Source of the DNA: Ruminococcus turbiniformis | GTDB lineage: Bacteria; Bacillota; Clostridia; Lachnospirales; Lachnospiraceae | NCBI RefSeq assembly: GCF_020687545.1 | Contig: NZ_JAJEQX010000027.1 | Span: 1-55,929, forward strand | Direction of reading: 5' to 3' | Length of the DNA stretch: 55,929 bases | In this document: positions 8,494 to 15,641 of the stretch, one piece after another | Layout: each line of letters starts with the position of its first letter | Numbering within the stretch: position 1 is the first letter of the stretch | The notes under the pieces: model-generated | What the model was told of the DNA's origin: nothing | What the model saw: only the letters and a program-made list of their open reading frames with translations | Databases searched by the model: none | Program-made: the position numbers and the translations under genes

Positions 8494-8799
8494 TTATTCG
8501 CTTTTCCCGCCCTCGGTGCGTTTTTTCAGATAGCCCCGCGCTTCCTCGCTCGTCAGGGCAAGCCGGAGAAAGGCGGCGGCTTCTTCGTCGGTCATGGTCT
8601 TTGCTTCTGGCACAATGCTCTCAAAGACCGCACCCCGGACGATCAGCCGATGGCTGCGCGTCCTGCGTTCCTCTTGGGATAACTTTTGCCGCAACACCTT
8701 TTCCCGATTTTCAAGCTGCCGGATTTTCTTCTTCCCGTCCTCAATCTCGGCTTGCAATTCCTCGCGTTTTTTTCTCTCGGTTTCGTCATGGGTGGTCAC
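8494..8799 (-). CDS. DUF3847 family protein
   Basis: A 101-residue, highly charged coiled-coil protein (residues 7-45 rich in Lys, Glu and Arg) followed by a small domain TMTDEEAAAFLRLALTS. Proteins of this family accompany MobA/MobL relaxases in Firmicutes mobilizable elements and may be relaxosome accessory proteins. Its position directly before oriT and the relaxase supports this. The start is a GTG very close to AAAGGAG, so the exact start is uncertain. Confidence 0.7.
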   Translation of the reverse strand: MTTHDETERKKREELQAEIEDGKKKIRQLENREKVLRQKLSQEERRTRSHRLIVRGAVFESIVPEAKTMTDEEAAAFLRLALTSEEARGYLKKRTEGGKSE

Positions 8800-8920
8800 T
8801 CCTTTCTACCTGTCGGCACAGAAAAAGGACAGTCGATTTCCTCGGCTGTCCTTTTGATTAGGGTGTTTGGTTTACTCCGTTCTGCTCAATAAATGGGAAT
8901 ATTAAATATCAATACGCCCT

Positions 8921-9754
8921 TTAATACATTCCTATTAAAACATCAGCTTCGATTGTCAAATGTGTGAGAGTACGCCAATCAACGCAATCTTTTTCAACGC
9001 AAAAGAGAAGCGGCGTCATTTCAATAAACGACATTCTTTGTTCTGATGACAACTGTACGGTGGCTGAAACCGTTTCTCTTGAAATGGTTTTAAGATATTT
9101 CTCAAAATATTCAACGACAGACTCATTTGAATAATCTGGATTTTTCAAGTGTGCTTGCACTTTAGTCCTGATTTCCCTCAAATGATTTTTCGTAGGAATT
9201 ACTTTCACAACATATCCGTTAGGAGATAGCAATCGCTGAAATTCTTTGTAGTGTGCAGGCGAAAATATGTCTAAAATACAATCCATACTTCCGTCTTTCA
9301 AAGGGATTTTTGATAAGTCAGTAACAAACCACTTCACTGCTTTGCGCTTGTCTTTTTTTGATGCAATCTGTATTGCCTCCCTTGACAAGTCAAAGGCAAA
9401 GATGTTTCGTTCTGTTCTTTGCTGTATCTGCCTTGCATAGAAACCCTCGCCGCAACCAACATCTAAAATGTTTCTTATAGATGGCGTATCAGAAATAAAC
9501 TGTATGATTTTCTCCAACACAACATCATACATGCCATACTCCAAAATTTGGTGCCGGTTGTCAAAAGACCGCTTGCTGTAGTTGGTTTTGGGCGATGATT
9601 TTAACAACAAATTTACATACCCATATCTTGAAATATCAAAGCAATGTCCATGTCTACAAATTAGGCTATTGCCTTGTATATCCATTGATTTTGTGCAAAT
9701 TGGGCATTGAAAATAAACCTTGCTGTCTGCAAAGCGTGATAAATTATTATTCAT
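8921..9754 (-). CDS. RlmA-like 23S rRNA (guanine-N1)-methyltransferase, IME cargo
   Basis: The 277-residue protein has the RlmA layout. An N-terminal zinc finger CPICTKSMD...ICRHGHCFDIS (about residues 18-41) is followed by GYVNLL, and the SAM fold carries DVGCGEGFYARQI (about 98-110). RlmA(I) and RlmA(II) methylate G745 or G748 in the peptide-exit tunnel; the RlmA(II) enzyme TlrB gives tylosin-type macrolide resistance. The gene is AT-rich compared with the IME backbone and has its own promoter and an RLR leader peptide, so it is likely antibiotic-inducible cargo. The ribosome site GGAGG lies 8 bases before the ATG. Which guanine it modifies cannot be told here. Confidence 0.8.
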   Translation of the reverse strand: MNNNLSRFADSKVYFQCPICTKSMDIQGNSLICRHGHCFDISRYGYVNLLLKSSPKTNYSKRSFDNRHQILEYGMYDVVLEKIIQFISDTPSIRNILDVGCGEGFYARQIQQRTERNIFAFDLSREAIQIASKKDKRKAVKWFVTDLSKIPLKDGSMDCILDIFSPAHYKEFQRLLSPNGYVVKVIPTKNHLREIRTKVQAHLKNPDYSNESVVEYFEKYLKTISRETVSATVQLSSEQRMSFIEMTPLLFCVEKDCVDWRTLTHLTIEADVLIGMY

Positions 9755-9771
9755 TTGTTTTTCCTCCGTAA

Positions 9772-9822
9772 TTACATCTCTGCTTCAATAAGCGAGTTAT
9801 GCAATACGGATAACCGCAACAT
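9772..9822 (-). CDS. Possible second small leader frame, 16 codons
   Basis: The frame reads MLRLSVLHNSLIEAEM and stops 4 bases before the GGAGG region of the methyltransferase gene. Its start lies within the strong stem of the leader and has no good ribosome site. It may be a second leader peptide coupling translation to the methyltransferase, or chance. Confidence 0.3.
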   Translation of the reverse strand: MLRLSVLHNSLIEAEM

Positions 9823-9833
9823 AACTCGCGGTT
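9792..9833 (-). promoter_or_regulatory. Alternative RNA stems of the methyltransferase leader
   Basis: Three pairings are visible on the minus strand. Stem 1 is AACCGC (9828-9833) with GCGGTT (9812-9817). Stem 2 is GCGAGTTATG (9820-9829) with CATAACTCGC (9792-9801). Stem 3 is TCCGTA (9805-9810) with TACGGA (9765-9770), which overlaps the ribosome site. Stems 1 and 2 exclude each other; stems 1 and 3 can coexist and would hide the ribosome site. A ribosome stalled on the MRLR codons would cover the first arm of stem 1. This suggests attenuation, but the direction of switching is inferred. Confidence 0.55.
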
Positions 9834-9860
9834 TTATCTTAATCTCATAAATGTAACCAT
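9834..9860 (-). CDS. Macrolide-type RLR leader peptide MVTFMRLR
   Basis: An eight-codon frame, ATG GTT ACA TTT ATG AGA TTA AGA TAA, follows GGAGG with 8 bases spacing and lies just downstream of a consensus promoter. The product ends in MRLR directly before the stop. This is strikingly like the MTASMRLR leader of mef(E), and Arg-Leu-Arg is an established macrolide-dependent ribosome arrest motif. It precedes the RlmA-like gene and mutually exclusive stems. The role as drug-sensing leader is inferred from this match. Confidence 0.75.
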   Translation of the reverse strand: MVTFMRLR

Positions 9861-9908
9861 TGTGTTGTCCTCCAATCAATTCCGCAGTATTACTCTGCTT
9901 TTAGAAAA

Positions 9909-9937
9909 AGTATAGCACAAAACTATGAACATTTCAA
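9909..9937 (-). promoter_or_regulatory. Promoter of the leader and RlmA-like methyltransferase
   Basis: On the minus strand TTGAAA (9932-9937) and TATACT (9909-9914) are separated by exactly 17 bases. Transcription would begin near 9902, about 40 bases before the MVTFMRLR start. The cargo is thus expressed independently of the IME operon. Confidence 0.8.
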
Positions 9938-9939
9938 CT

Positions 9940-10236
9940 CTATTTCAGCCTGTCGGCGACGTTGCTCTCTCTGGCATACCGCCGCGCCGCTTCCCGCCGT
10001 TCCTCGCTGTATGGGGCGGTCAGACGGAAAGAGAAGCGGCCTTTCTCAATGTCAAACTCCATGCAGCCCGTTTCCGGGTCTGCGTCGGTCTGGCGGCACA
10101 CATCGGGGTGCTGCTCGGCATAGGCGGCAAGCCGCTTCTTCAAGTCGGTGTTGTGGGTACGGATATGGATCAACGGGTCTTTCTCATCAAACCAGATGTC
10201 TGTGACCTTTTTTTGCTTGGGAAGCCCTGTTCGCAT
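9940..10236 (-). CDS. Conserved mobilizable-element protein of unknown function
   Basis: A 98-residue soluble protein beginning MRTGLPKQKKVTDIWFDEKD and rich in charged residues. It has no signal peptide or membrane segment. I know the type as a frequent companion of TnpW and serine recombinases in Tn4451-like elements but cannot assign a function. AAAGGAG lies 8 bases before the ATG. Its 3' end overlaps the promoter of the methyltransferase cargo, which suggests cargo was placed directly behind it. Confidence 0.6.
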   Translation of the reverse strand: MRTGLPKQKKVTDIWFDEKDPLIHIRTHNTDLKKRLAAYAEQHPDVCRQTDADPETGCMEFDIEKGRFSFRLTAPYSEERREAARRYARESNVADRLK

Positions 10237-10369
10237 AAACTCTCCTTTCTGCGCCCTCGTTTGGAGAGAGGGGCATTTTTGAGGGAATTTTCCCGGCTCT
10301 TGACTTGGGGAAAATGGGGATTTTCAAATAGAAACCGCCCCGGCGAACCATTCTTCGTCCGGGCGGTTC

Positions 10370-10564
10370 CTATCGCGTGATTTTCGTTTTTTCCGGCTCT
10401 TGACCGTCCTGCAAGCTGTCGGCAAGTATCACTTTGAGCAGCTTGTCGCGGAATGTTTCTGTGCCGCTGTGGTTGAAAAACAACTCCGCAACGATGGTCT
10501 GTCCGTCCCTCTGTGTCGTGATAACACTGTCGGGGGATTGAGGTGTCCCGTTCTGTTCTGCCAT
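10370..10564 (-). CDS. tnpW: Transposon-encoded protein TnpW
   Basis: A 64-residue protein beginning MAEQNGTPQSPDSV, with AELFFNHSGTETFRDKLLKVI, as in TnpW of Tn4451-like elements. TnpW is not needed for excision by TnpX in Tn4451 and its role is unknown. AAAGGAG precedes the ATG. It lies 78 bases after the recombinase gene in the same direction. Confidence 0.8.
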   Translation of the reverse strand: MAEQNGTPQSPDSVITTQRDGQTIVAELFFNHSGTETFRDKLLKVILADSLQDGQEPEKTKITR

Positions 10565-10642
10565 AGGCGGCTCCTTTCTCTGGGTGCAAAAGAGGGATTT
10601 CCCGTAGCCCGGAAAATCCCTCTTGGTTGTCAGTATTCGGTT

Positions 10643-12493
10643 TTACTGTGCGGGTGCTGCGGCGGCTTCCTGTGCCTTTTTCTTTGCCCGGTATTCCCGC
10701 GCCTTGATACGGTCATACTCCCGCTGCTTTTCAAGGTTTCGCGCCCGGTACTCCCTTGAATACTGCCGGTGGTAGGCGCGGCTCTTTTTCTTTTTGGCTT
10801 CTTCGATTTCCTCCCGCATTTGCCGGATTTCCTGCTCGGTCGGCTCTGCAAGCTGCGTTACTTCGTTCTCAAACCTGCCGATATAGTTGAAATATATGCT
10901 GATGTGCTGGATTGCGTATCTCGCCCTTTTCTGGTCGCGCTCATGCACTTCAATCCTGCTGATAAACTCGTTGAGAATGGCGGGGGTGAGGTCGGTAAAG
11001 GCGGCATGGCGTTCCGTCAGCTTCAAAAACTTCTGCGCCCGCCCTCCCGCGTTCTCATAAGCGGATAGCTGCTCTTGGAGTCCCGCAAGCTCCGTTTTCA
11101 GTGTGTAGTATTCTTCCGAATACTTCTGCGACATTTGCTCATAGCGGTCTTGCGGGATAGTGCCGAGGGCGTTGTCCTCATAGAGCTTATTCAGCACCTT
11201 GTCAATCTGTTCAAGGCGTGTCGTGATTTGCGGGATACGTTTCTGCTGTTTCTTGGTCTGGTCGGTCTGCTGCATGGCAAGGCTCTTTTTCACTAAGGCT
11301 TCAAACTCCGCCCGGTTGCTGATAGAGTAGTCCTCGATTTTCTTCAGCACTTCCGCGACGGTCTGCATAAGCAAGTCAGCGTCAATGATGTGTGGGGAAT
11401 GGCACTTGGGGTTTTTGGCTTTCCCCTTGTGGTACTCGCTGCAATAGGCAACGTGCCGCTTGCCGCCGTTTCTGTAATCTATGCGGATGTGCATTTTTGC
11501 GCCGCAATCCTTACAGAAAAGCAAGCCCGACAAAGGGTGGATTTCCCCGTCCCCGTTGGGGCGTCTGACGGGCGCGTTTTCCAAAATCCGCTGTGCGGTT
11601 TCAAAGTCGGCGCGGTCAATAATCGGCTCATGCACATTTTCGGTTATCTGCCATTGGCTCCGGTCTACATAGTGGTTCCGCTTGTCCCGGAAATGCTTTG
11701 TAGTCTTGAAGTTGACTACATCGCCGCAATACTCCTGCCGCGTAAGGATATGGGTCAAGGTGGCTTTGTTCCACTTGTAGCGGTTATCCTCATTGAGCGC
11801 CTTGTTTTTACACGTTCCCCGTCCCCGGTCTTTCATGTAGAAAGTGGGGGTAGGGATTTGCTCGTTTTTCAGATATACGGCGATTTGGTTGCGGTTCTTC
11901 CCGCCGATAAACAAACGGAAAATAAGGCGCACAACCTCGGCGGCTTCCTCGTCGATTATCCAAAAATCCTTGTTGTCCGGGTCTTTGACATAGCCATAGG
12001 GGGCTTCGGTGGCAATCGGCTTTCCGCTCATGCCTTTGGTCTTAATGCCCGTTTTCACTTTCTTGCTGATGTCCTTTGCGTACCACTCCGACATGATGTT
12101 GATAAAGGGCGCAAACTCCAATGTGTCGGGCTTCTCGCTGTCAATGCCGTTGTTGACCGCGATAAAACGCACGTTGTTCCGTCTGAATATCTCCATAGCG
12201 TTGCCGACTTGGAGATAGTCGCGCCCCCAGCGGGTAAGGTCTTTCATAATGCAAACGCCGATTTTCCCGTTTTCAACGTCCTCCATCATGCGGGAGTAGG
12301 CAGAACGGTCAAAAAATCTGCCGCTTTCATCGTCGTCGATGTAGTGCCGGATATTCGTCAGCCGCTGCCCTCTGGCGTAGTTCTCCAAAAAGATTTTCTG
12401 GTTCTGTATGCTGTTGCTCTCGCCGCCGTCCCTGTCCTCGTCCCCTACGGAAAGACGGGAGTAAAGGGCTGTGATTTTGTTGTAATCATTCAT
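10643..12493 (-). CDS. Large serine recombinase of the IME (TnpX-like)
   Basis: The 616-residue protein has an N-terminal resolvase domain with the catalytic serine in ALYSRLS (Ser12) and LTRWGRDYLQVG, then a recombinase domain. A zinc ribbon follows (LLFCKDCGAK...YCSEYHKG...CHSPHI, about 325-375), then a coiled coil, and an Arg/Lys-rich end. It would catalyse excision and integration through a 2-bp crossover, which fits the TGG core seen at both ends. ATG at 12493 is chosen because AGGAGG lies 8 bases before it; the frame stays open far upstream into virD4. No separate excision factor is visible. Confidence 0.9.
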   Translation of the reverse strand: MNDYNKITALYSRLSVGDEDRDGGESNSIQNQKIFLENYARGQRLTNIRHYIDDDESGRFFDRSAYSRMMEDVENGKIGVCIMKDLTRWGRDYLQVGNAMEIFRRNNVRFIAVNNGIDSEKPDTLEFAPFINIMSEWYAKDISKKVKTGIKTKGMSGKPIATEAPYGYVKDPDNKDFWIIDEEAAEVVRLIFRLFIGGKNRNQIAVYLKNEQIPTPTFYMKDRGRGTCKNKALNEDNRYKWNKATLTHILTRQEYCGDVVNFKTTKHFRDKRNHYVDRSQWQITENVHEPIIDRADFETAQRILENAPVRRPNGDGEIHPLSGLLFCKDCGAKMHIRIDYRNGGKRHVAYCSEYHKGKAKNPKCHSPHIIDADLLMQTVAEVLKKIEDYSISNRAEFEALVKKSLAMQQTDQTKKQQKRIPQITTRLEQIDKVLNKLYEDNALGTIPQDRYEQMSQKYSEEYYTLKTELAGLQEQLSAYENAGGRAQKFLKLTERHAAFTDLTPAILNEFISRIEVHERDQKRARYAIQHISIYFNYIGRFENEVTQLAEPTEQEIRQMREEIEEAKKKKSRAYHRQYSREYRARNLEKQREYDRIKAREYRAKKKAQEAAAAPAQ

Positions 12494-12549
12494 GTGCATA
12501 ACCTCCTGTGCGTCCATATAGGCTTCCTTTACACTTAAAATTATGCACT

Positions 12550-12858
12550 CCAGCGGGCGCTGCCATACTCCATACCGTGCCGGTACTTCTTGGCGTTCTT
12601 GCTTTTGAGATACACGGCCAATCGCAGGCCAGCGCCGCAGCACAGCCCCACCAGCAGGTCCAAAGGGTGCAGGCTGGGCCACCAGCTGGCCAGCGCCACC
12701 GGCAGCGTGGAGAAGAACGAAAGCATTTTTGCCGAAGCGTCCGCACCCACGGCCATCCGCCATCCTTCACCGAAGTTGGTTGCGAACAGCCCCATCAGGA
12801 TATAGGGCATATTCAGCAAAAGGAGCTTTTTGATGTCAAGTTGCTTTTTCATCTTCAT
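12550..12858 (-). pseudogene. virD4: VirD4/TraG coupling protein, N-terminal membrane part, cut by the IME
   Basis: The piece starts MKMKKQLDIKKLLLLNMPYIL and has two membrane helices (about 14-30 and 45-80, LHPLDLLVGLCCGAGL), followed by KYRHGMEYGSARW. In intact relatives SARW is followed by GT-x-EDIAP, and that continuation is found at 4731 and below. Here the frame passes the shared TGG codon into IME sequence and stops after two more codons (12541). The start overlaps the pcfB stop by 4 bases, as is usual in this operon. Confidence 0.85.
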
Positions 12859-13355
12859 CGTTCCAGCTCCTTCCGCTTGTTCCGGTCCACAACGGCGTGT
12901 TTCACCAGCTCTTTGAACTGGCTCAGCTTTGCCAGCACGGACGGACGCTCTGTTTTCTGCGCCTTTCTGACCTTCTTGCCGGTGTACTCGGTAAAGGCAG
13001 CGGTCAGGGCATCCGCATCGCGGCCTTTGAAAAAGATCAGGTACTTGGGCGGGGAGCTGCTGCGGTCCTTCTTCACCGCATAGTCAACGCCGTATTTCCG
13101 GGCGATCTTTTCAAACTCCTTGATGGAGGGGTCGGTGATCTCGATGTTGGAAACGCCCTGATTCTGGCCGATCAGCTGCTTCACCGTCTGTTTGCCGTGG
13201 GGAATCACGGGGGTATCCCGGCTTTTCTGCTTTTGCAGCTTCTTTTCCTTGCGGTGGGCAAGGTACTTGGTGATGGCGGCCTTAAACAGCCGCCCGGTAA
13301 ACTTTGTTCCGCTGACTACCAGCGTCAAAGTCCTGTTTTCCACTTCCTCCTGCAT
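12855..13355 (-). CDS. pcfB: PcfB family protein (DUF3801)
   Basis: A 166-residue basic protein with KQLIGQNQGVSNIEI and IKEFEKIARKYGVDYAVKKD, typical of PcfB. In plasmid pCF10, PcfB works with the coupling protein PcfC in delivering substrate to the secretion channel. It is placed directly before virD4 with a 4-base overlap, the conserved order in Tn1549-like ICEs. No membrane segment. GGAGG precedes the ATG. Confidence 0.85.
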   Translation of the reverse strand: MQEEVENRTLTLVVSGTKFTGRLFKAAITKYLAHRKEKKLQKQKSRDTPVIPHGKQTVKQLIGQNQGVSNIEITDPSIKEFEKIARKYGVDYAVKKDRSSSPPKYLIFFKGRDADALTAAFTEYTGKKVRKAQKTERPSVLAKLSQFKELVKHAVVDRNKRKELER

Positions 13356-13456
13356 AGGTCATCGCCTCCTTTCCACGGATTTTGCAGGGGTGGCGCTTGA
13401 TACTAAGGCGGGACCACCAGCCGCCGCAGCAGGTATTTCATCATGGCAGGCTCCTT

Positions 13457-13768
13457 TCAACGCAGCTGATCGGAGCGGTCATAGTACAGATGTCCCTGGC
13501 GCACCTTGGCATGGCTGAGAATCTTGATGTGGCCCTTTTCCTGGTTCTCCAGGCTTTTCTGGTATCCGGCCTCCGTCAGAAACAGGCGGGTCCGTTCGCC
13601 TTTCCAGCCCACCGGCGAATCGTGGGTCAGCACATCGAAGATAATCATGTGCCGGGTGTCCTCGGCAAACCGCTCCAAATCCATGTACTCATGGCCGTGG
13701 TAGTTCTGCGCCCCGGCCTTGAGCCGCATTTCCTCCATCAGCTGGCCCACGGTCTTACGCTCAGGCAT
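13457..13768 (-). CDS. Small conserved ICE protein (possibly DUF5720)
   Basis: A 103-residue protein beginning MPERKTVGQLMEEMRLKAG, with RLFLTEAGYQKSL and ILSHAKVRQGHLYY. It shares the RLFLTE-x-GYQ motif with the ICE protein at 15354-15629, so the two are paralogues. AAAGGAGG lies 8 bases before the chosen ATG. Start and preceding stop overlap by 8 bases. The family name is from memory and the function is unknown. Confidence 0.65.
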   Translation of the reverse strand: MPERKTVGQLMEEMRLKAGAQNYHGHEYMDLERFAEDTRHMIIFDVLTHDSPVGWKGERTRLFLTEAGYQKSLENQEKGHIKILSHAKVRQGHLYYDRSDQLR

Positions 13769-14123
13769 GGCGCGCACCTCCTTTCCCGCGTCCCTGGCCT
13801 TTCACAGTCAGGATACCGTCCAGGGTGGTAGCGGTGATCCGCAGGCGCTCAGCGGTGGCGATGTCATTCTTCACGGTCTCGTCGATGCCGTGGCCGCAGA
13901 CCACCAGCACATGGGACCGGCGCAGATAGTCTCGCACCATATCCAGCCCGTCCTTGTGTTCCTGGGGAATCTCGTCCTTGAGGAAGGTGGACAAGAACAG
14001 AACCGGGCAGATGGGCGAATACCCGGCGTCGTACACCTGGCGGCAGTAGGTGGCAGCGTTCTCGGCGTTCTCATACTGGTTGTTGCTCCAGGGAGCCGTA
14101 ATGTAGGCAAGAGGTCGTTTCAT
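13761..14123 (-). CDS. DUF7768/DUF4406-like protein (nucleoside 2-deoxyribosyltransferase-like fold)
   Basis: The 120-residue protein begins MKRPLAYITAPWSNNQYEN and contains YCRQVYDAGYSPICPVLFL and VLVVCGHGIDETVKNDI. This pattern of an N-terminal strand, an 'SxP' region and a late hydrophobic strand recalls the nucleoside deoxyribosyltransferase superfamily. The role in the ICE is unknown. ATG at 14123 has AAAGGA 8 bases upstream. It follows the replication gene by 48 bases. Confidence 0.65.
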   Translation of the reverse strand: MKRPLAYITAPWSNNQYENAENAATYCRQVYDAGYSPICPVLFLSTFLKDEIPQEHKDGLDMVRDYLRRSHVLVVCGHGIDETVKNDIATAERLRITATTLDGILTVKGQGRGKGGARHA

Positions 14124-14171
14124 GGCAAAATCCTTTCTCCCGGTATTGCCGGGCAACAGAAAAGCGGCTGT

Positions 14172-15065
14172 TTACCAGCCGCCTGTGTTCATATCGTGAT
14201 TGACTTGTACGGTGTAGTGATTGCTGATCGTGGTGGGCGCGTTGAACAGCACTGCAAGCAAATACTGTTTCATATTGCGGACCTCCGTGGTGTTTTTCTG
14301 CATACCGTCCATGACAAATCGGATATGCTCGCTATCCAGCTTCAAGAACCGGGAGCGCACGACTTCATGGGGAAAGTCGCTGCCAGCGATCCGAGTGGTT
14401 TTACGTTTGGCACAAACGGTCTCCACCATCAGCTCCACAATCTCGTCCAGGTCCTCACGGTAGGTCGAAAACTCTCTGCACAGATAGTCATACTCGATGT
14501 TCTCCAGAATCAATTCCCGATAATTTTCTATCTCTGAGACAGACATCGCATCCCTTCCTTTCCGTTCCGGCAGCTGTGCTGCCGCTGTTTCCCGGAAGGG
14601 AATGGAATCGGTACTTGCTCCATGAGTATTTTGTTTTTGAGTATTTGGTTTCTCTATATTTAATTCTGCGGGCTTTTCCGTATCCGGTTTATCCAGATAC
14701 GGGTTTTCCGTATCTGGTGAAGCCGTATCTGGTACAGCCGTATCCGGCCTTGGCGTTTCTGGCTGCCTGGGCTGGGGTTTCTCATAAATCACATACTCGG
14801 TGTCGCTGATCCGGCCTTGTTGGTCCCGCAGCTGGTTCCGCACGATGTAACCGGCGGTTTCCAACTCCCGCAGCGCACTGCCGATGGCATCAACGCCCTC
14901 CTTGCAGATTTTCGCAAGTCCACGGGTAGTATAGTTCCAGTCATCAGGCAGGGATAACATCATGGAAAGAAGCCCCTTTGCCTTGAGGGATAGTTCGTGG
15001 TTCCGCAGGTGATGATTGCTCATCACGGTATAATCTTTGGTCCGTTCAATGCGAAAAACGGCCAT
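14172..15065 (-). CDS. ICE replication initiator-like protein with DUF6017 C-terminus
   Basis: A 297-residue protein. The N-terminal 90 residues (MAVFRIERTKDYTVMSNHHLR...LSLKAKGLLSMMLSLPDDWNYT) are a winged-helix domain as in RepA/DnaD-like initiators. A Pro/Thr/Asp-rich linker with repeated PDT units follows (about 100-145), then a C-terminal DUF6017 segment (ENYRELILENIEYDYL to the end). In Tn1549-like ICEs it sits beside parAB and probably supports replication of the excised circle. The start at 15065 has AGGAG 8 bases upstream. Confidence 0.8.
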   Translation of the reverse strand: MAVFRIERTKDYTVMSNHHLRNHELSLKAKGLLSMMLSLPDDWNYTTRGLAKICKEGVDAIGSALRELETAGYIVRNQLRDQQGRISDTEYVIYEKPQPRQPETPRPDTAVPDTASPDTENPYLDKPDTEKPAELNIEKPNTQKQNTHGASTDSIPFRETAAAQLPERKGRDAMSVSEIENYRELILENIEYDYLCREFSTYREDLDEIVELMVETVCAKRKTTRIAGSDFPHEVVRSRFLKLDSEHIRFVMDGMQKNTTEVRNMKQYLLAVLFNAPTTISNHYTVQVNHDMNTGGW

Positions 15066-15134
15066 TGACTTCACTCCTTTCTAATTTTAGGGCATGAAAA
15101 AAGCCACAATCCTTCGTGAAAAAGACTGTGGCTT

Positions 15135-15320
15135 TCAGCTGTTTTTGTTGTTCTGCCAGGGCCGGTAAGGACGCTTGTACTTCGGCGGATGACTGAACAT
15201 CGGCTCATGCTCCGAAAACGGGAGGGTCTGCAAAACCCGGTCAATGTCGGTGGATTCCATATCATACTGGGACTGGCAACTTTCCCGGATGGCATCTTTG
15301 ATGCTCTGGACAGTACACAT
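15135..15320 (-). CDS. Small ICE protein of unknown function
   Basis: A 61-residue protein, MCTVQSIKDAIRESC..., ending in a basic, proline-rich tail (HPPKYKRPYRPWQ). It lies between the DUF6017 gene and the DUF5720-like gene, as in other Tn1549-type elements. GGAAAGGA lies 6 bases before the ATG at 15320; an ATG two codons upstream touches the ribosome site. Confidence 0.55.
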   Translation of the reverse strand: MCTVQSIKDAIRESCQSQYDMESTDIDRVLQTLPFSEHEPMFSHPPKYKRPYRPWQNNKNS

Positions 15321-15353
15321 ATTCATTCCTTTCCTTTCGTAGTGATAATGAGT

Positions 15354-15629
15354 TTACGGGTGGCGGCGGCGCTTGTCCGGTTTGAAGTCGAGCACATGGC
15401 CCTCGATCACACGGGCATACCGCTTGATTTTGATTTCCCGACGCTTCTGGCTTACGAGGGCGGCCTGATACCCGTCCTCCGTAAGAAACAGCCGCATATC
15501 ATCGCCGGGGCAGCCGTAGGAACAAGGGCGCTGAACGGAAAACTCGATCATCCAGCGGGTGCTGTCCTGAAAACGCTCTACGGCCAAGATATTGTGTCCT
15601 TTCAGCTCACGGGCTGAAATATCCCTCAT
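15354..15629 (-). CDS. Small conserved ICE protein, paralogue of 13457-13768
   Basis: A 91-residue protein with LKGHNILAVERFQDSTRWMI, MRLFLTEDGYQAALVS and YARVIEGHVLDF. The spacing of WMIEF/RLFLTE/GYQ/A-V-GH matches the second small ICE protein at 13457-13768. It follows parB by 12 bases and has AAAGGAG before its ATG, so it is probably expressed with parAB. Function unknown. Confidence 0.6.
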   Translation of the reverse strand: MRDISARELKGHNILAVERFQDSTRWMIEFSVQRPCSYGCPGDDMRLFLTEDGYQAALVSQKRREIKIKRYARVIEGHVLDFKPDKRRRHP

Positions 15630-15641
15630 AGGCGGCTCCTT

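Larger units (their letters stand above)
4732..12552. mobile_element. Mobilizable element (IME) with serine recombinase, inserted in virD4
   Basis: The boundaries follow from rejoining virD4: the host codon TGG occurs at both 4732-4734 and 12550-12552, so the element is about 7.8 kb with a 2-3 bp shared core. Inside, all on the minus strand, are a large serine recombinase, TnpW, a conserved 98-residue protein, the RlmA-like methyltransferase cargo, a DUF3847 protein, a MOBQ oriT, a MobA/MobL relaxase and a primase/ATPase. There are no secretion genes, so it must borrow a conjugation machine. TnpW and the recombinase place it with Tn4451-like elements. Confidence 0.85.

Noticed and set aside
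11390..12538. Plus-strand frame of 382 codons opposite the serine recombinase
   Set aside because: No family resemblance and no start signal; the recombinase motifs on the minus strand explain the openness.
13381..13441. Tiny frame MMKYLLRRLVVPP between pcfB and the DUF5720-like gene
   Set aside because: Only 13 codons without family support; treated as intergenic.
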